This document shows, one piece after another, positions 43,602 to 54,530 of a stretch of 64,000 nucleotides of DNA. Below the pieces are notes generated by a model. The model ran no database searches. It was not told the DNA's origin and was given only the letters and a program-made list of their open reading frames with translations. A program made the translations under genes and the position numbers. How positions within the stretch are numbered: position 1 is the first letter of the stretch; the number at the start of each line of letters is the position of its first letter. The stretch is from NCBI GenBank assembly GCA_964036195.1, contig OZ038456.1:10912001-10976000 (forward strand). The letters are read 5' to 3'. This DNA comes from Sphaerolaimus hirsutus (taxonomy: Eukaryota; Nematoda; Chromadorea; Monhysterida; Sphaerolaimidae).

Positions 43602-45552
43602 CAAGGACGTAGCCAGGGGGGGGGGGGGGGTGGGGGAGCGGCCGCCTCCCTCCCCCCCCCTTCCCAGGTAGGACAAGAAAATATGCTCAAAATGGCACGT
43701 CCGTAAAGCGATATTGTCGGCAGTTCGGAAAAATTTTATATATCAAGATATCATGTCGGAATGTGAAGTACAGTTTCATACGTGTTTGAACGTGGTGCAC
43801 AGTTTAAATCATCTAAAATGTCATCTTAAATTAATTTAAATTTTACCAAAGCACCAATTCTTCATAAAATTAGTCCAAATTTGGCATGAAAGTAGATAAA
43901 TGTACCCCATTTTATATGTCAATTTGTCAGCTTGACCGCATCTTGAGCATTTTCTTGAGTTCAGCATTTTGCTGTTGCTGTTCAATTATATGCACCGCAT
44001 GCACGTCCAAACACAATGGGACATAAACACCTTCCCGGTCACGTCCGGCACCCATTTTTTGATTTTAATTCTTACATCCTATCCCCAGTTCTAGGGCACC
44101 CCAGAGGCTGAAACTTGGGGGAGATATTGGCGCAACCCCCTCTACTTCGCATGAATTTGGGGAGTCGCGGCGACAACTCTCAGGGTGGGTCGCCCTAAGT
44201 GCAAAAATTTTTTTTGGCTTTTTTGGTGTCCCACAGCAGGTCCGGCACCCGCTGATTTCTGAGCTGTGGGAGGAGTATAAATCTAAAATTTTGGAGATGT
44301 GTTACCGACACCACTCCCCTACTATACACTATTCAATAATGTAAGATAAATGTGAAAAAGTTCTCAAAAATTCGCTTATTCTCTAAAAAACACCACTCCC
44401 CAATAGATGGATGGCAAAAAATTCACTTTTTCGAACTTTTTTATAAGACACTTGAAGAGCTGGTTTATGATACTTCAAAAGGAACGGTTTGATGTCTAAA
44501 GTTATGTAAAGAACCATACCTCTAAAATGTATGCATTGCAAAATTTACTTGGGGGAAATTTTATGACATCATAATGACATCATTGCAGGAACAAAAATTT
44601 ACAAAATTTACACTTTGAAATTCCCCCCAAGTAAATTTTGCAATGCATACATTTTAGAGGTATGGTTCTTTACATAACTTTAAACATCAAACCGTTCCCT
44701 TGAAAGTATCGTAAACCAGCTCTTCAAGTGTCTAATAAAAAAGTTCCAAAAAGTGAATTTTTTGGCATCCATCTATTGGGGAGTGGTGTTTTTTAGAAAA
44801 TAAGAGAATTTTTTAGAACTTTTTTGCATTTATCTCACATTATTGAATAGTGTATAGTAGGGGAGTGGTGTTGGTAACACATCCCCAAAATTTTAGATTT
44901 ATGGCCCTCCCACAGCTCAGAAATCAGCGGGTGCCGGACCTGCTGTGGGACACCAAAAAAGCCAAAAAAACATTTGCACTTAGGGCGACCCACCCTGAAA
45001 GGGGTCGCCGCGACCCCCCAAATTCATGCGAAGTAGAGGGGGGTTGCGCCAATATCTCCCCCAAGTTTCAGCTTCTGGCGCGCCCCAGAACTGGAGATAG
45101 GGTGTCAAAAGTAAGATCAAAAATAGGGTGCCGGACGTGACCGGGAAGGTGTTTACATGTTCAAACACATATGGAACTGTCCTTCACGTTCCGACATGAA
45201 ATCTTGCAGTATGAAATTATGCATTTAACACAACAAATGGGGGACATTTATTTATTCCCATACCAAATTTGAGCACTTTTCATTCAAAATTGACGCGTTG
45301 GGAGCCAATTGAAACCGTGCGCCTGATGTGCGCCACCCGGTACATACAAGTAAAACACTATTTGGCGCCAATGCCAACGCCAATGGCGCCATGGCGTCGC
45401 GCCTACGAATGGCGCTGGCGCCAAGGCGCCATTAGTTTACCACAGCGGTCAAATCTTAGGGGGGGGGGGGGGGGTGCCGCACCCGCCCCGTTCGCCGAGC
45501 TCCGTATACAATCCGCCCCCCCCCCCGCTCAAAAATCCTGGCTTCGTCCCTG
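43602..45552. mobile_element. hAT element O, 1.95 kb foldback, TSD TTTGGCGT
   Basis: CAAGGACGTAGCCAGG and CCTGGCTTCGTCCCTG are flanked by perfect TTTGGCGT (43594-43601, 45553-45560). The inner part is a very large inverted repeat: 44030-44570 pairs with 44620-45150 around a spacer near 44590 (gcacccgctgatttctgagc pairs with its complement at 44915). G/C homopolymer runs follow each TIR. No transposase ORF. Confidence 0.9.
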
Positions 45553-45692
45553 TTTGGCGTGTACAAAAATGAATTATGGCCAAAATCCTACATATATTCA
45601 CAGAGAATATTTGTTTCAGACTATGCGTGGTCAATAGCAAGTAAAATAACACAACATTACACCCGTTGGCAACATATTCCTAATCATAAATA

Positions 45693-46030
45693 CAGTATTT
45701 CTTCTAATAGAACGGCATACCTCCAATAGAACGGCAGGTTTTGGATCTTTTTTTGCACTCACAAAACTATAGAACAGCAGCCTCCAATTGAATGGCACCT
45801 CCAATAGTACGGCAGGTGGAAATTATGTCGGAAGCGTGCCAAAACACGAACATAGAGAAAATTGGAAAACATTCAAAACGTTCAAAGATAGATTTTAAAC
45901 TTCAAATTGATGATCTGACATTAAAATTGTGCTCAAGTTTCATTAAAAATAAACGTGTGTTGAAATGTACAATGTGTGAAAAAATTGGTTGAAAAAATAG
46001 AACAGCGCACTTCTATTAGAAGAAATATGG
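45693..46030. mobile_element. TA-TSD element V2
   Basis: CAGTATTTCTTCTAATAG and CTATTAGAAGAAATATGG flanked by TA. cctccaatagaacggca words inside. Confidence 0.75.
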
Positions 46031-46104
46031 TATGTATACTGTGCAGACTGCATGCTATGCACCTTTCTGAAGGAAACACTCCATCAAGCACAGCAAAAAA
46101 TGAA

Positions 46105-46445
46105 TGCATGAAGCGTGTGGAAGCGGGCTGGATGCGCGTGAAGCGGCGCGCTTCCACACGCTTCCACCAACATCACGAGATTCTGGGTGAAGTGTCTTCC
46201 ACACGCTTCACCTATCTTCACCGCACACTTCACGCGCATCCAAACATGTGGAAGACACTTCACGGCGCTGGCACTTCCACATGCTTCCCCCGCGTATACA
46301 TTTGCGTGGGAGCGCCATATTAAGATGCGAGAAGTGCCTTCACGCAGATTTTCGTGATGTGTGTGGAAGCGCTGGCAGCTTGGTGAAGTGTCCGGGAAGT
46401 GTTGGCGTGAAGACACTTCCCGACGCTTCACCGCGCATCCACACA
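46105..46445. repeat. P-family foldback, copy 2
   Basis: Dense gcgtgtggaagcg / cgcttccacacg and gtgaagtgtc words in both orientations. One minus-strand frame is open across the repeat only because of the repeat unit. Confidence 0.5.
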
Positions 46446-47245
46446 CCCATTTTTTGCTGTGAAGGAATAAAAACCGGTTCACGAAACAAACATTCATTTC
46501 CAGTATGTGACTCCGCCTTTTTCTTTTTGAAATTTTTCTTTTGTTTGAAAGTGCATGCAAAAGCATACTGCTCACACATAATTGCCTAATACACAAGTAC
46601 TTTTGGATGCATACTTTGCGGTCCACTGAGTATAGTAATTTCAAACGTTGGTGAGTTGTGTTTTCTTCATAACTTACTAAGTGGTCAGAAAAAGCGAAAA
46701 CTTGATGTAGAAAATGTCCTAAACTAAATTCAAATTAGAGGTGGCAAACAACACTGCCCGTCAAAGCGAAACACGACACTCTAAATCATCACCTCATATT
46801 AGAGTAAAAAATAATTATCAGGCCCACAACTGCAGCCACCCAGAAGGCACTTTTGCCAAACGCCGCCCTATCAGCATATTCCTCAAAAATCATATTTTCT
46901 GGGTCCGTTGCATCAGGCTGGGGGCAGTCCCAGACCCTGTAAAATGCCCCGTAAAATGTCAAATGTCATGCAAAGTGCCAAAAGAAATGTAAAACGCCCT
47001 GCAAAATGGCAACTCGGCAATTTTACGTGACTTTGACACTTTACTTGACATTTGACATTTTGCAGGGCAGTTTACAGGGTCTGGGACTGGCACCTGGATT
47101 GCGTTCGGTGCGGAGCAATGCATCACGGACATTATGCATTTGAGGGTCACCTCGGAATATGCAACGCAGTGGCACAACTCGGTTGTCGTGCATTTCCTGT
47201 GCGCGGCACGTAAATACAATAATGCCAAAAAGCAATAGTCTGAGC
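46446..47245. repeat. Unassigned flank with S-type inverted repeat
   Basis: 46929-47087: cagtcccagaccctgtaaaat pairs with the complementary cagggtctgggactg end. Interior has atgtcaaatgtcatgcaaa words as in family C. A relative lies at 62565-62735. The rest has no recognised feature. Confidence 0.5.
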
Positions 47246-47479
47246 TAGTGATGGAAAAGCGCAATGGCGGTGACGCCTGGCGCTAGCGCTAAAGGAAAAA
47301 GCGCCATGGCGCTTTTGGCGCTTGGCGCTATTTTTGCCTGGCGCCAGGAACAAAACGCCTGCCGCTGGCGCTTCGCGCCATTTTGCTCTGGTACTATTGG
47401 CGCTTGGCGCTGGGTTCGAAAAAGCGGCATGGCGCTTTTGGCGCTTGGCGCCAAAGTCCTGGCGCTATTTCAATCACTA
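47246..47479. mobile_element. hAT element F1 (GGCGC words), TSD GTCTGAGC
   Basis: TAGTGATGGAAAAGCGC and GGCGCTATTTCAATCACTA are flanked by perfect GTCTGAGC (47238-47245, 47480-47487). This copy establishes that the F family is hAT-like, with an 8-bp TSD. Confidence 0.93.
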
Positions 47480-48128
47480 GTCTGAGCCAATAAACCATGG
47501 CATTTTTTCATTATTGGTTTGTTGCTATTCTTCCATCAGCATGACAAAAATACTAATCAATGTTACAACAGTACTATTTTTACTACTAAATACTAAAGGA
47601 ATTTAAAAGCTTTATATTGGAATAGCATTATCAAATGGGTAGTATTCTGGCACCTGGCACTATATTTTCAGATGGTGTCATCGTGAGTGTCGCATCTAAA
47701 TTGAACTGTGCTATCCAAAGTTGTTAAATGTACCGAACTATTTTCAAAGTAAAAGTAATTTTAAGTATTTTTACTCTCCCCCATATTGGTGATGTAAGAG
47801 CGCCATGGCGCTTTTGGCGTTTGGTGCTGTTTTCGTCTGGCTCCATTGTGGCCACACAAGTTTTCATGGCTCCAATTTGAAAACTCGTCTAAAAACTGAT
47901 CGATTGCGCTAGTATTAGGATGCAATTTTTAGTTTACAGAAATGATCAGTCCATGAACCACTGTTTAAGGAGAACGACAAGGTCTTACTTGTGTTTTTGA
48001 ATTTGAAACATGAAAACTAGCTCGTGTGGTACCATTGGAGCCTGGTGTTTGGGGTCTGAAAAGCGCCGCATGGCAAACTACCTATTTATAAGAATTCAAT
48101 GAATGCTATAAATAAAAATGTTACTCAC
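47480..48128. other. Unassigned sequence with an F left-end fragment
   Basis: 47790-47835 (gtgatgtaagagcgccatgg) is an F fragment. The remainder has no recognised feature. Confidence 0.4.
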
Positions 48129-48209
48129 CTAACACAGTCCAAAACATTTCCTTCAGTTGTCGTGGAAAAAGTGATGTCAGGATGTGGACGCCAGCCCTTT
48201 TCGGTCCGA
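48129..48209 (-). CDS. Possible 81-bp exon
   Basis: Excellent acceptor (tttactaatgcag) and donor (TTAG|GTGAGT) bound 81 bp that are open in two frames (one starts GPKRAGVHILTS, the other GWRPHPDITFST). Strand matches genes 1 and 2, but no link could be shown. The protein is not recognised. Confidence 0.3.
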
Positions 48210-48234
48210 CTGCATTAGTAAATATATAAATAAT

Positions 48235-48311
48235 AAATACATCACACTTAGTGTGAAAACCTACCATAACCCATCGGATTAATGCAACAAAATTTACACA
48301 GTTTTTCATCG
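48235..48311. repeat. L-family fragment
   Basis: catcacacttagtgtg ... aacctaccataacccatc ... tttttcatcgta matches the left part of the element at 61919-62103. E3 lies directly beside it. Confidence 0.5.
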
Positions 48312-48313
48312 TA

Positions 48314-48502
48314 TACTCGGCAGACATGATACTCTACAAATAGATATGATTTATGTCTCCGGCTGGCAAACGGCCAACCGAAAACTTATGAACCGACTAA
48401 CCACAGAAAAAGAAGATTTGCGCGTACGCTGACTGTTTCGGGTATGACGTCATGATGGAGTGTTTCCTCCGAAAAAATGTACGGAGTAATGTCATCCGAG
48501 TA
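48314..48502. mobile_element. TA-TSD element E3, short relative of the 9.15-kb unit
   Basis: TACTCGGCAGACATGATAC and GTAATGTCATCCGAGTA are flanked by TA (48312-48313, 48503-48504). The first 50 bases nearly match 52680-52730, and the last 45 resemble 61790-61831. It looks like an internal-deletion derivative of that unit. Confidence 0.85.
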
Positions 48503-48585
48503 TAATATTTTGCTTTTACTATGGAATCAATTATTACGAAATTTATCACAATATTCCATACCATTAAATTATGAAAGGATTCTGT

Positions 48586-48779
48586 GCAAGTGATGGAATG
48601 GCGCCATGGCGCTGACGCCATTTGAGGGCGCCAAAGAGCGCCGCGCCATGGCGCCGTAGGCGCTTGGCGCCCTCTTTCTGTGGCGCCCCTGGCGCCTGGC
48701 GCCCATATTCTGAAAGGCGCCATGGCGCCCTTGGCGCGTGGCGCCCTGCCCTAAAAGGGCGCCAAAATGGCGCCAGTAT
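48586..48779. mobile_element. hAT-like element F8
   Basis: agtgatggaatggcgcc start and GGCGCC words to 48772. Right TIR lost. 48780-49235 after it is unassigned. The minus strand of about 48840-49003 is open but without splice context. Confidence 0.55.
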
Positions 48780-49235
48780 GATTTCAAGGTGACCGTCTGT
48801 AGATAATCAAAATTCACCATAAAAATGTACGAAATGGCGCTATTGGATATAAATTTTTGTCCAACGGGTTCATCAGACGCGTCTGACCGATCAGAAACTG
48901 CGAAAGATGAACCGTCGAACTTGCAAACCCATGAATCAATAGATTCAAATCTTTGAATTTGTGTTTTTGTCCACTTCAAGAAACATTTGCGAGCAGAAAC
49001 CAATGAAACATAATTTGCGCCATATGAACTGAATGAATTTTTTGTTAAATGGCAATTTTCATTATGTTTGAATTGAATGTCATGTGGGGGTATGATTTTA
49101 TGGTTGACTTTTTTGTCTCATTAGTCTTATTTTTGATGATTAGATCTTGGAGAATGTGAGTAAAGATGTGAATGTGTGCGTTAGAGTGCTATAAAGATAT
49201 TTTTAGCACACTCTAGGTACCGTACGCACATATTT

Positions 49236-49464
49236 AGCCTGGCGCCCTATTTTTCAAATGGCGCCATGGCGCCCTTGGCGCTTGGCGCCCTCTTTCTGTG
49301 GCGCCCTTGGCGCCATGCGCCCACTTTCCGCATGGCGCCATGGCGCTCTTGTCGCCTGGCGCCCTTATTCTGTGGCGCCCTTGGCACTTGGCGCCCAGTT
49401 TCCAAATGGCGCCATGGCGCCATTGGCGCCTGGCGCCCTTTTTTCTGGCGCTTTTCCATCACTA
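49236..49464. mobile_element. hAT-like element F9
   Basis: GGCGCCCTTGGCGCTTGG words ending GGCGCTTTTCCATCACTA (49464). Left end decayed. 49465-49742 after it is unassigned AT-rich DNA. Confidence 0.6.
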
Positions 49465-49742
49465 TTCTGTGCACACTTTGCGGTCCACCGGGTATACCTA
49501 CATTGTGTTTGTTTCGTCACATCTCATGATTAAAATGAAGAAAAAACATGACCGTTTATATCATAGTTTAAACGCACCTGAAAAATCTTGTAGATGTATA
49601 CAGGTTGTTCTTAGCTGAAAAATGGATGTTTTGTTGATAATAAACCTTGACATTCAAAAATGGTAGTCGGTATAAAATAATGGTGTATTTCTAAGAATGA
49701 AAATGTCTAGGTCATTCATTCACCCATACGAATTGCTCTTTA

Positions 49743-50167
49743 AGCCGGGATTACAGCTCAGCGGCATTTGACGTGAAATGATGACGTCGTAAAATTGATT
49801 ACATCAAAATAGACAAAGGTACAGCATTGAAATTTCAGAATTAGATTTTTCTAGTAATTGTGTGCAATGTCCCAAAAAATTTTTACCAGATAATCATTAT
49901 TAAAGTAGTTATTAATTTAACGTCAAAAATTTTTTGGTGACGTAACATGTTTGACATTAAATGTTGACGTAGAATGTGTAAATTTTGATGTAAAATTAAT
50001 AACTTATTAGATAATAATTATTTTCTTAATTTTTTTAGGAAATTACACACAATTACTAGAACTATCAAATTCTGAAATTTCAACTCTGTACCTATGTCTA
50101 TTTTGATGTAATCAATTTTATGACGTCATCATTTCACATCAAATGCCGCGGAGCTGTAATTCCGGCT
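49743..50167. mobile_element. Harbinger-like foldback A4, TSD TTA
   Basis: AGCCGGGATTACAGCTCAG and GAGCTGTAATTCCGGCT are flanked by TTA (49740-49742, 50168-50170). The 425 bp are one long hairpin. This is the cleanest, uninterrupted member of the A family. Confidence 0.95.
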
Positions 50168-50269
50168 TTAGATACGAGTTTACAGCTTGACAATTAGTAC
50201 AATAAAAAAGTGTTACGGTAGCATGAAATAAAAAAAGTTACTGAAAATGTATTATGGAAGAGTGGTGAG

Positions 50270-51420
50270 AAACGATGGCAAAGAAAGGTTCGAAAATTCG
50301 AAAACGTTTTCGAATTTTTGAATTTTTCTGGACTTTTCGAATTTTTGAGCACGTGGTGAAAAAAATACATAAAAATCGATTTTTTTCAAAAGATTCGAAA
50401 AGACTTTTTGATTTTTTTTTTGGGAATTCGAGGTATTAATTTATATTTTCAAGTTCATGTTCTAAATCAATTGACGATTGACTTGCAGTGTGTCTGAGCT
50501 GTAATACAAACATAAAAACATTGAGTCCAAGTTCTCTAGACAAAAATTTGCGTTGTTTTTGAAAATAAACCAATCTTCCGTTGACTCGGGGTTAACGTTG
50601 AGTTCAAATATAACCTCAAATATATAACGATGGCAAAAAAGATTCTATAATTTTGAAAACGTTTTCAAATTTTCGAGTTTTTTCAGTCTTTTCGAATTTT
50701 TGAGCATGCGGTGAAAAAATACATAAAAATGGATTTTTTTCAAAAGATTCAAAAAGACTTTTCAAATTTTTTTTAGGTAATTCAAGGCATTGATATGTAT
50801 TCTAAGTTCAACATTCTAAATCAATTGGTTATTTACACGGGCCCCGGCTGGGGACCGGCCCCGGCGAAAAATTAAAATTGTCAAAAGTCAGTAATTGGTG
50901 TGTATGGGTTGATTGCATGTAAATTAGGTTGATTAACACCAAATTTGCATGCATAAAATTTCTGCAACACGGTTACACACACACATGCATATTTTTAGGG
51001 GTGTGTGTAGATTTATTTTGATTTGGCTCAAATTTGGCATGCATGTAGTCCTTCACTTAGTGAGTTCGCATGCCAAATTTCAGCTCAGGGCGATTAGTGA
51101 ATCCTACAGATTAGACAAATCAAAAAAACTTATACACTCCCCCAAAGAAAATGCATCAGCACGTGTAATCGTCTTGCAAAAATTTTGTGCATGCTAATTT
51201 GGTGATAATTCACCTAATTAACATGCAAACAACCCATACACGCCAATTTTATACTTTTGTAAAATTTTATTTTTTGCCAGGGACCAGTCCCTGGCCGGGA
51301 CCTGTGTAAATAGCCAAATCAATTGACAATTGACTTGCAGTGTGTCTGAGCTGTAATAAAGACGTAAAACGTTGAGTTCCGAGTTCAATTAAGTTTTGAA
51401 TTAAATTTTTTTCAAAAAAT
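50270..51420. repeat. Tandem duplication of an R-like unit, second unit split by D4
   Basis: Unit 1 (about 50270-50626) and unit 2 (50627-51420 minus D4) share the order acgatggcaaa, TTCGAA-type arm, aagttca, ctaaatcaattgac, gacttgcagtgtgtctgagc. The R TIR (AACGATGGCAAA) heads each unit. Confidence 0.75.
50827..51315. mobile_element. Foldback element D4, 9-bp TSD AAATCAATT
   Basis: GGTTATTTACACGGGCC and GACCTGTGTAAATAGCC are flanked by perfect AAATCAATT (50818-50826, 51316-51324). The other unit of the surrounding duplication keeps the empty site at about 50464. Confidence 0.93.
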
Positions 51421-51470
51421 TCACTTGTATATTCTCGTTTTTGCTCCACCATTTACAGAGAAAACCATGG

Positions 51471-51690
51471 GCCAGTTCGGCATATTTAAAAGTGAGAAGT
51501 AAAATGGCAAATGCGAAGTGAATTGACAAGGAAATTGGCAAAGGCAAAGGGGAAATTACTTTTTTATTTTTTGTTTTACTTCGCTTTTGCCAATTTACTT
51601 GCCATTTCACTTCGCCTTTGCCAATTTTCTTCTCAATTCGCTTCGCATTTGCCATTTTACTTCTCGCTTTCCTATTTGCGGAACTGGCAC
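51471..51690. mobile_element. T-family foldback
   Basis: GCCAGTTCGGCATATTT ... TTTGCGGAACTGGCAC. Arms of gaagtaaaatggcaaatgcg and complement. A further related hairpin occupies 51700-51860 (tgacaagtgagaa / ttctcacttgtca-like). Confidence 0.6.
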
Positions 51691-51860
51691 CAGGTAACAA
51701 TTGCGCAATTGGGCAAGTAAACAGCCCACATGAGAAGTAAAATGTAAAATGACAAGTGAGAACCAAAAAATGAACATGAAATGAAATATTGACTTGTCAT
51801 TTCACTTGTCACTTCTCGAATGTTCTTTTTACTTATCCACTTGCGGAATTAGCTACTGCA

Positions 51861-52326
51861 CTTGGCTACTTGCAGAAATAGCTCACTTTTTGCGTAATCC
51901 GCCAGTGGCACGCGATATTCGCACACCGCTCCTTTATTTGAGTCTTGGTTGACGTCGAATAGAGCGCCCCACGAATTACTGTTTGCCTCTGAAATTGTGC
52001 ATTTGTGGAGAAAAGGGTTTGCCGTATTGCCTCAGAATATCCTTGAATTGATCCCCCTTGAAATACTCCCAGGTCTGAGCGAGCTGAGGATAAATATCTA
52101 TTCTCTGTCTATGGCGCTCTTTGGCGCCCGGCGCCAATTTTTTTGAATGACGTCATGTTGCCATTGGCACACGGCGCCATTTTTCTAGGCGCTTTTTTAA
52201 CTGTAATTGCCACACCTAAGTGGGTATTTAAAAGCATGAATAATGATGTAAAAAGCGACAGTACTTTGGCACCAAGCATCAAAATGGCCATGGTGCTTTT
52301 CCGGCCTATGTCTCCAATGGTGATGG
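51861..52326. other. Unassigned sequence with an F fragment
   Basis: 52100-52200 has ggcgcccggcgcc words of F type. Nothing else recognised. Confidence 0.4.
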
Positions 52327-52730
52327 AAAGGCATTGGGGCACCGGTGCTTCGGTGCTGGGCACCGAAGGCGAACGGCACCGGTGCTGGTGCGGTGCGCTG
52401 CCCTTTTTCGAGGGTGCCCTGCTGGTAACGATGGCAAACCCTCCAAAAAAAAGTATTTAAATTTTTAAGTGTTTTTTCCAAAATGAATTTTCGAATTTTC
52501 AAATTTTTCCTAAAATTAATTTTCGAATTTCGAATTTACAAATTTTCAAATCTTTTTTGGCAATTTTCGAATTTTTTTGGCTATTTTTCAAATTTTTTCA
52601 AAAAATTTTCAAATTTTTTTAGAAAAATATTGAATCTGAAGCTTTAAACATGGAATTTGGACTGTTTTGGAAGTGGCTATACTCGGCAGACGTGCTAATC
52701 TACAAATAGATATGATTTATATCTTTGGCT

Positions 52731-53555
52731 ATAACAATGCCAATTACGTATACTTTCGTAGATTGCACATGCTTCCAGTGAAATTGCTGGCCATTTGCTT
52801 TGGGTTGTACCTAACTTCCGGCTGTAAAAGGCACATGCATGTAGTATTTTTTCGTCCTCTGCTCGTTGTGCTAGCACGCCTGCAACAGCAATTTTAGAGG
52901 CGTCCGTGATAATTATAAACATATGTTTAGGATCGGGAAATTGCAAACATGGGCTTCCTAACAATGCTTCCTTGAGCTTATGAAAAGCTTCCAGTGCCTT
53001 AGGTTTTGCTGTCAAATCCACTGGGGTGTCGCTATTGTAATTTTCTCTTGGTCCCGTACGCGTGAGATTTGACAAAGGTACGGCTAACTCTGCGCATCTG
53101 TGAATCATGCATCTAAAAAAACCTATAGCTCCTAGAAAACCCTTAACCTCTTTTACGGTAGTGGGTACCGGCCAGTCCTGAATTATGTGCCGTTTATCAT
53201 CCGGTACGCACACGCCGTCACGGCCAATCATAAATCCCAGAAAACGTACGGCTGTGACGCGTGCGAAAAAACACTTTTTCGGACTAATTTTGAAATTATT
53301 TCTAATTAATCTTTCCAACACCTGCCCTATGTCGTATAAATGTGTTTCCCAGGTTGCACTATAAATTAGTAAATCGTCGATGTATAATAGCACATTTCGA
53401 TGTATTAAGCCGGCCATAGCTAATTCAAAACAGCGCTGCGCTAAACTAGGTGAGCATTTTAATCCCATTGGTAAACGTTTCAGTTGAAATTGTCCAAAAA
53501 CATTTCTAAATGACGTAATGTGTCGATCATCTGGATGCAAAGCAATGTTAGTTAT
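52731..53555 (-). pseudogene. Ty3/gypsy reverse transcriptase and start of RNase H, inverted
   Basis: On the minus strand a single frame encodes RT from the palm entry (LHPDDRHITSF) through the catalytic YIDD (about 53373-53384), the FLGFMIGRDGV segment and the thumb/connection, to the first half of RNase H (TDAS with the first catalytic Asp, then SLEACAIYESIRNWHCY). It stops abruptly at a tyrosine codon (52731), and the protein resumes on the other strand at 53556. The RT fingers, protease and gag are missing. The segment is inverted relative to the rest of pol, so no full polymerase can be made. The catalytic aspartates are intact. Confidence 0.88.
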
Positions 53556-54530
53556 CTGGCGGGACGGCCCTTTGAAGTCTGGACTGACGCCAAGAGTATT
53601 TTGTGGGTAAAGAATCCTAATTTAGAGACTACCCCGCACGCCATGCTACACAAGTTCGCTTTAGCAATTACGCCGTATCAAATCACGTTCAAGCATTTGA
53701 GGGGAAAAAGCAATGAATTAGCAGATGCATTATCTAGAAGACAAGACGCGCCAGTGGTATTCGATGAGAAAAAGGACCTGGATGAGGCTTTTGAGCAGTT
53801 TGCACAAGTTACGTGCCGTGAAATCGCTATCCCGCACGATAAACAGGTTACGGTAGCTGCGGCGAGCAGGGCAGCGTACCAGCCAATCAGCGAACGAAGC
53901 GGCGTAAACGAGGAGGCAGAGTTACTGCGACCAATCAGCGACCGGACGCGCGGGCGAAAAGAGGCGGAGTCACCCGGGCTGCGAGAGCGGCAGCGGAATG
54001 CGGAAGCGCCTGGAACTGGAACAATGGCTGGTGGTTCAGGAGCCGGAAATGAAGTTGTTCCGGGTTTAACGAGTGTAACCAAGCATAGTACAATCATGGC
54101 GCTACCTCCCATGACTTCGGTTGATAAGTTGAAGCAACTACAAGCAGAAGAACTGTACATAGCCACAACTATAGAAGTGTGTCGCGCAGATAATTTTTAC
54201 AGTGCCGCGCCGTATTTTATTGATCAATACGGTCTATTATGTCGCCAAGCGGGAACGTCCCAGATACCAAGTATACAGTTATACGACCCAGTGTGTATCC
54301 CGTCGGAATTAGTTCCATTCGTGTTAGAATTAGCTCACAATCACCCCACGGCGGGCCATTTAGGAATAATAAAAACATTTGAAAGGTTACAGGAGTTCGC
54401 GTGGTTTCCAGGAATGCGGCCAGAAAGTGCACGCTGGGTTGCTACTTGCCCTTTGTGCAATGCCAAGAAAGGTCTCAGAGCGGCAATGCGAACTCAAATG
54501 GTGTGCCTCAAACTCCCGCCAGGTAGCCAA
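53556..54530 (+). pseudogene. Ty3/gypsy RNase H end and integrase zinc-binding domain
   Basis: The frame begins at the exact point where the inverted segment stops (LAGRPFEVWTDAKSILWV, third catalytic Asp of RNase H), continues to the ADALSR motif, a variable linker rich in Arg/Glu/Ser, and the HHCC zinc finger (HNHPTAGHLGIIKTF ... CPLCNAKKG). The frame then shifts by one near 54475-54530, before the catalytic core. The Tyr codon at the breakpoint is present on both sides. Confidence 0.85.

Noticed and set aside
46084-46644. 186-codon minus-strand frame at the P foldback
   Set aside because: It follows the repeat unit; the opposite strand is equally open and no family resemblance is seen.
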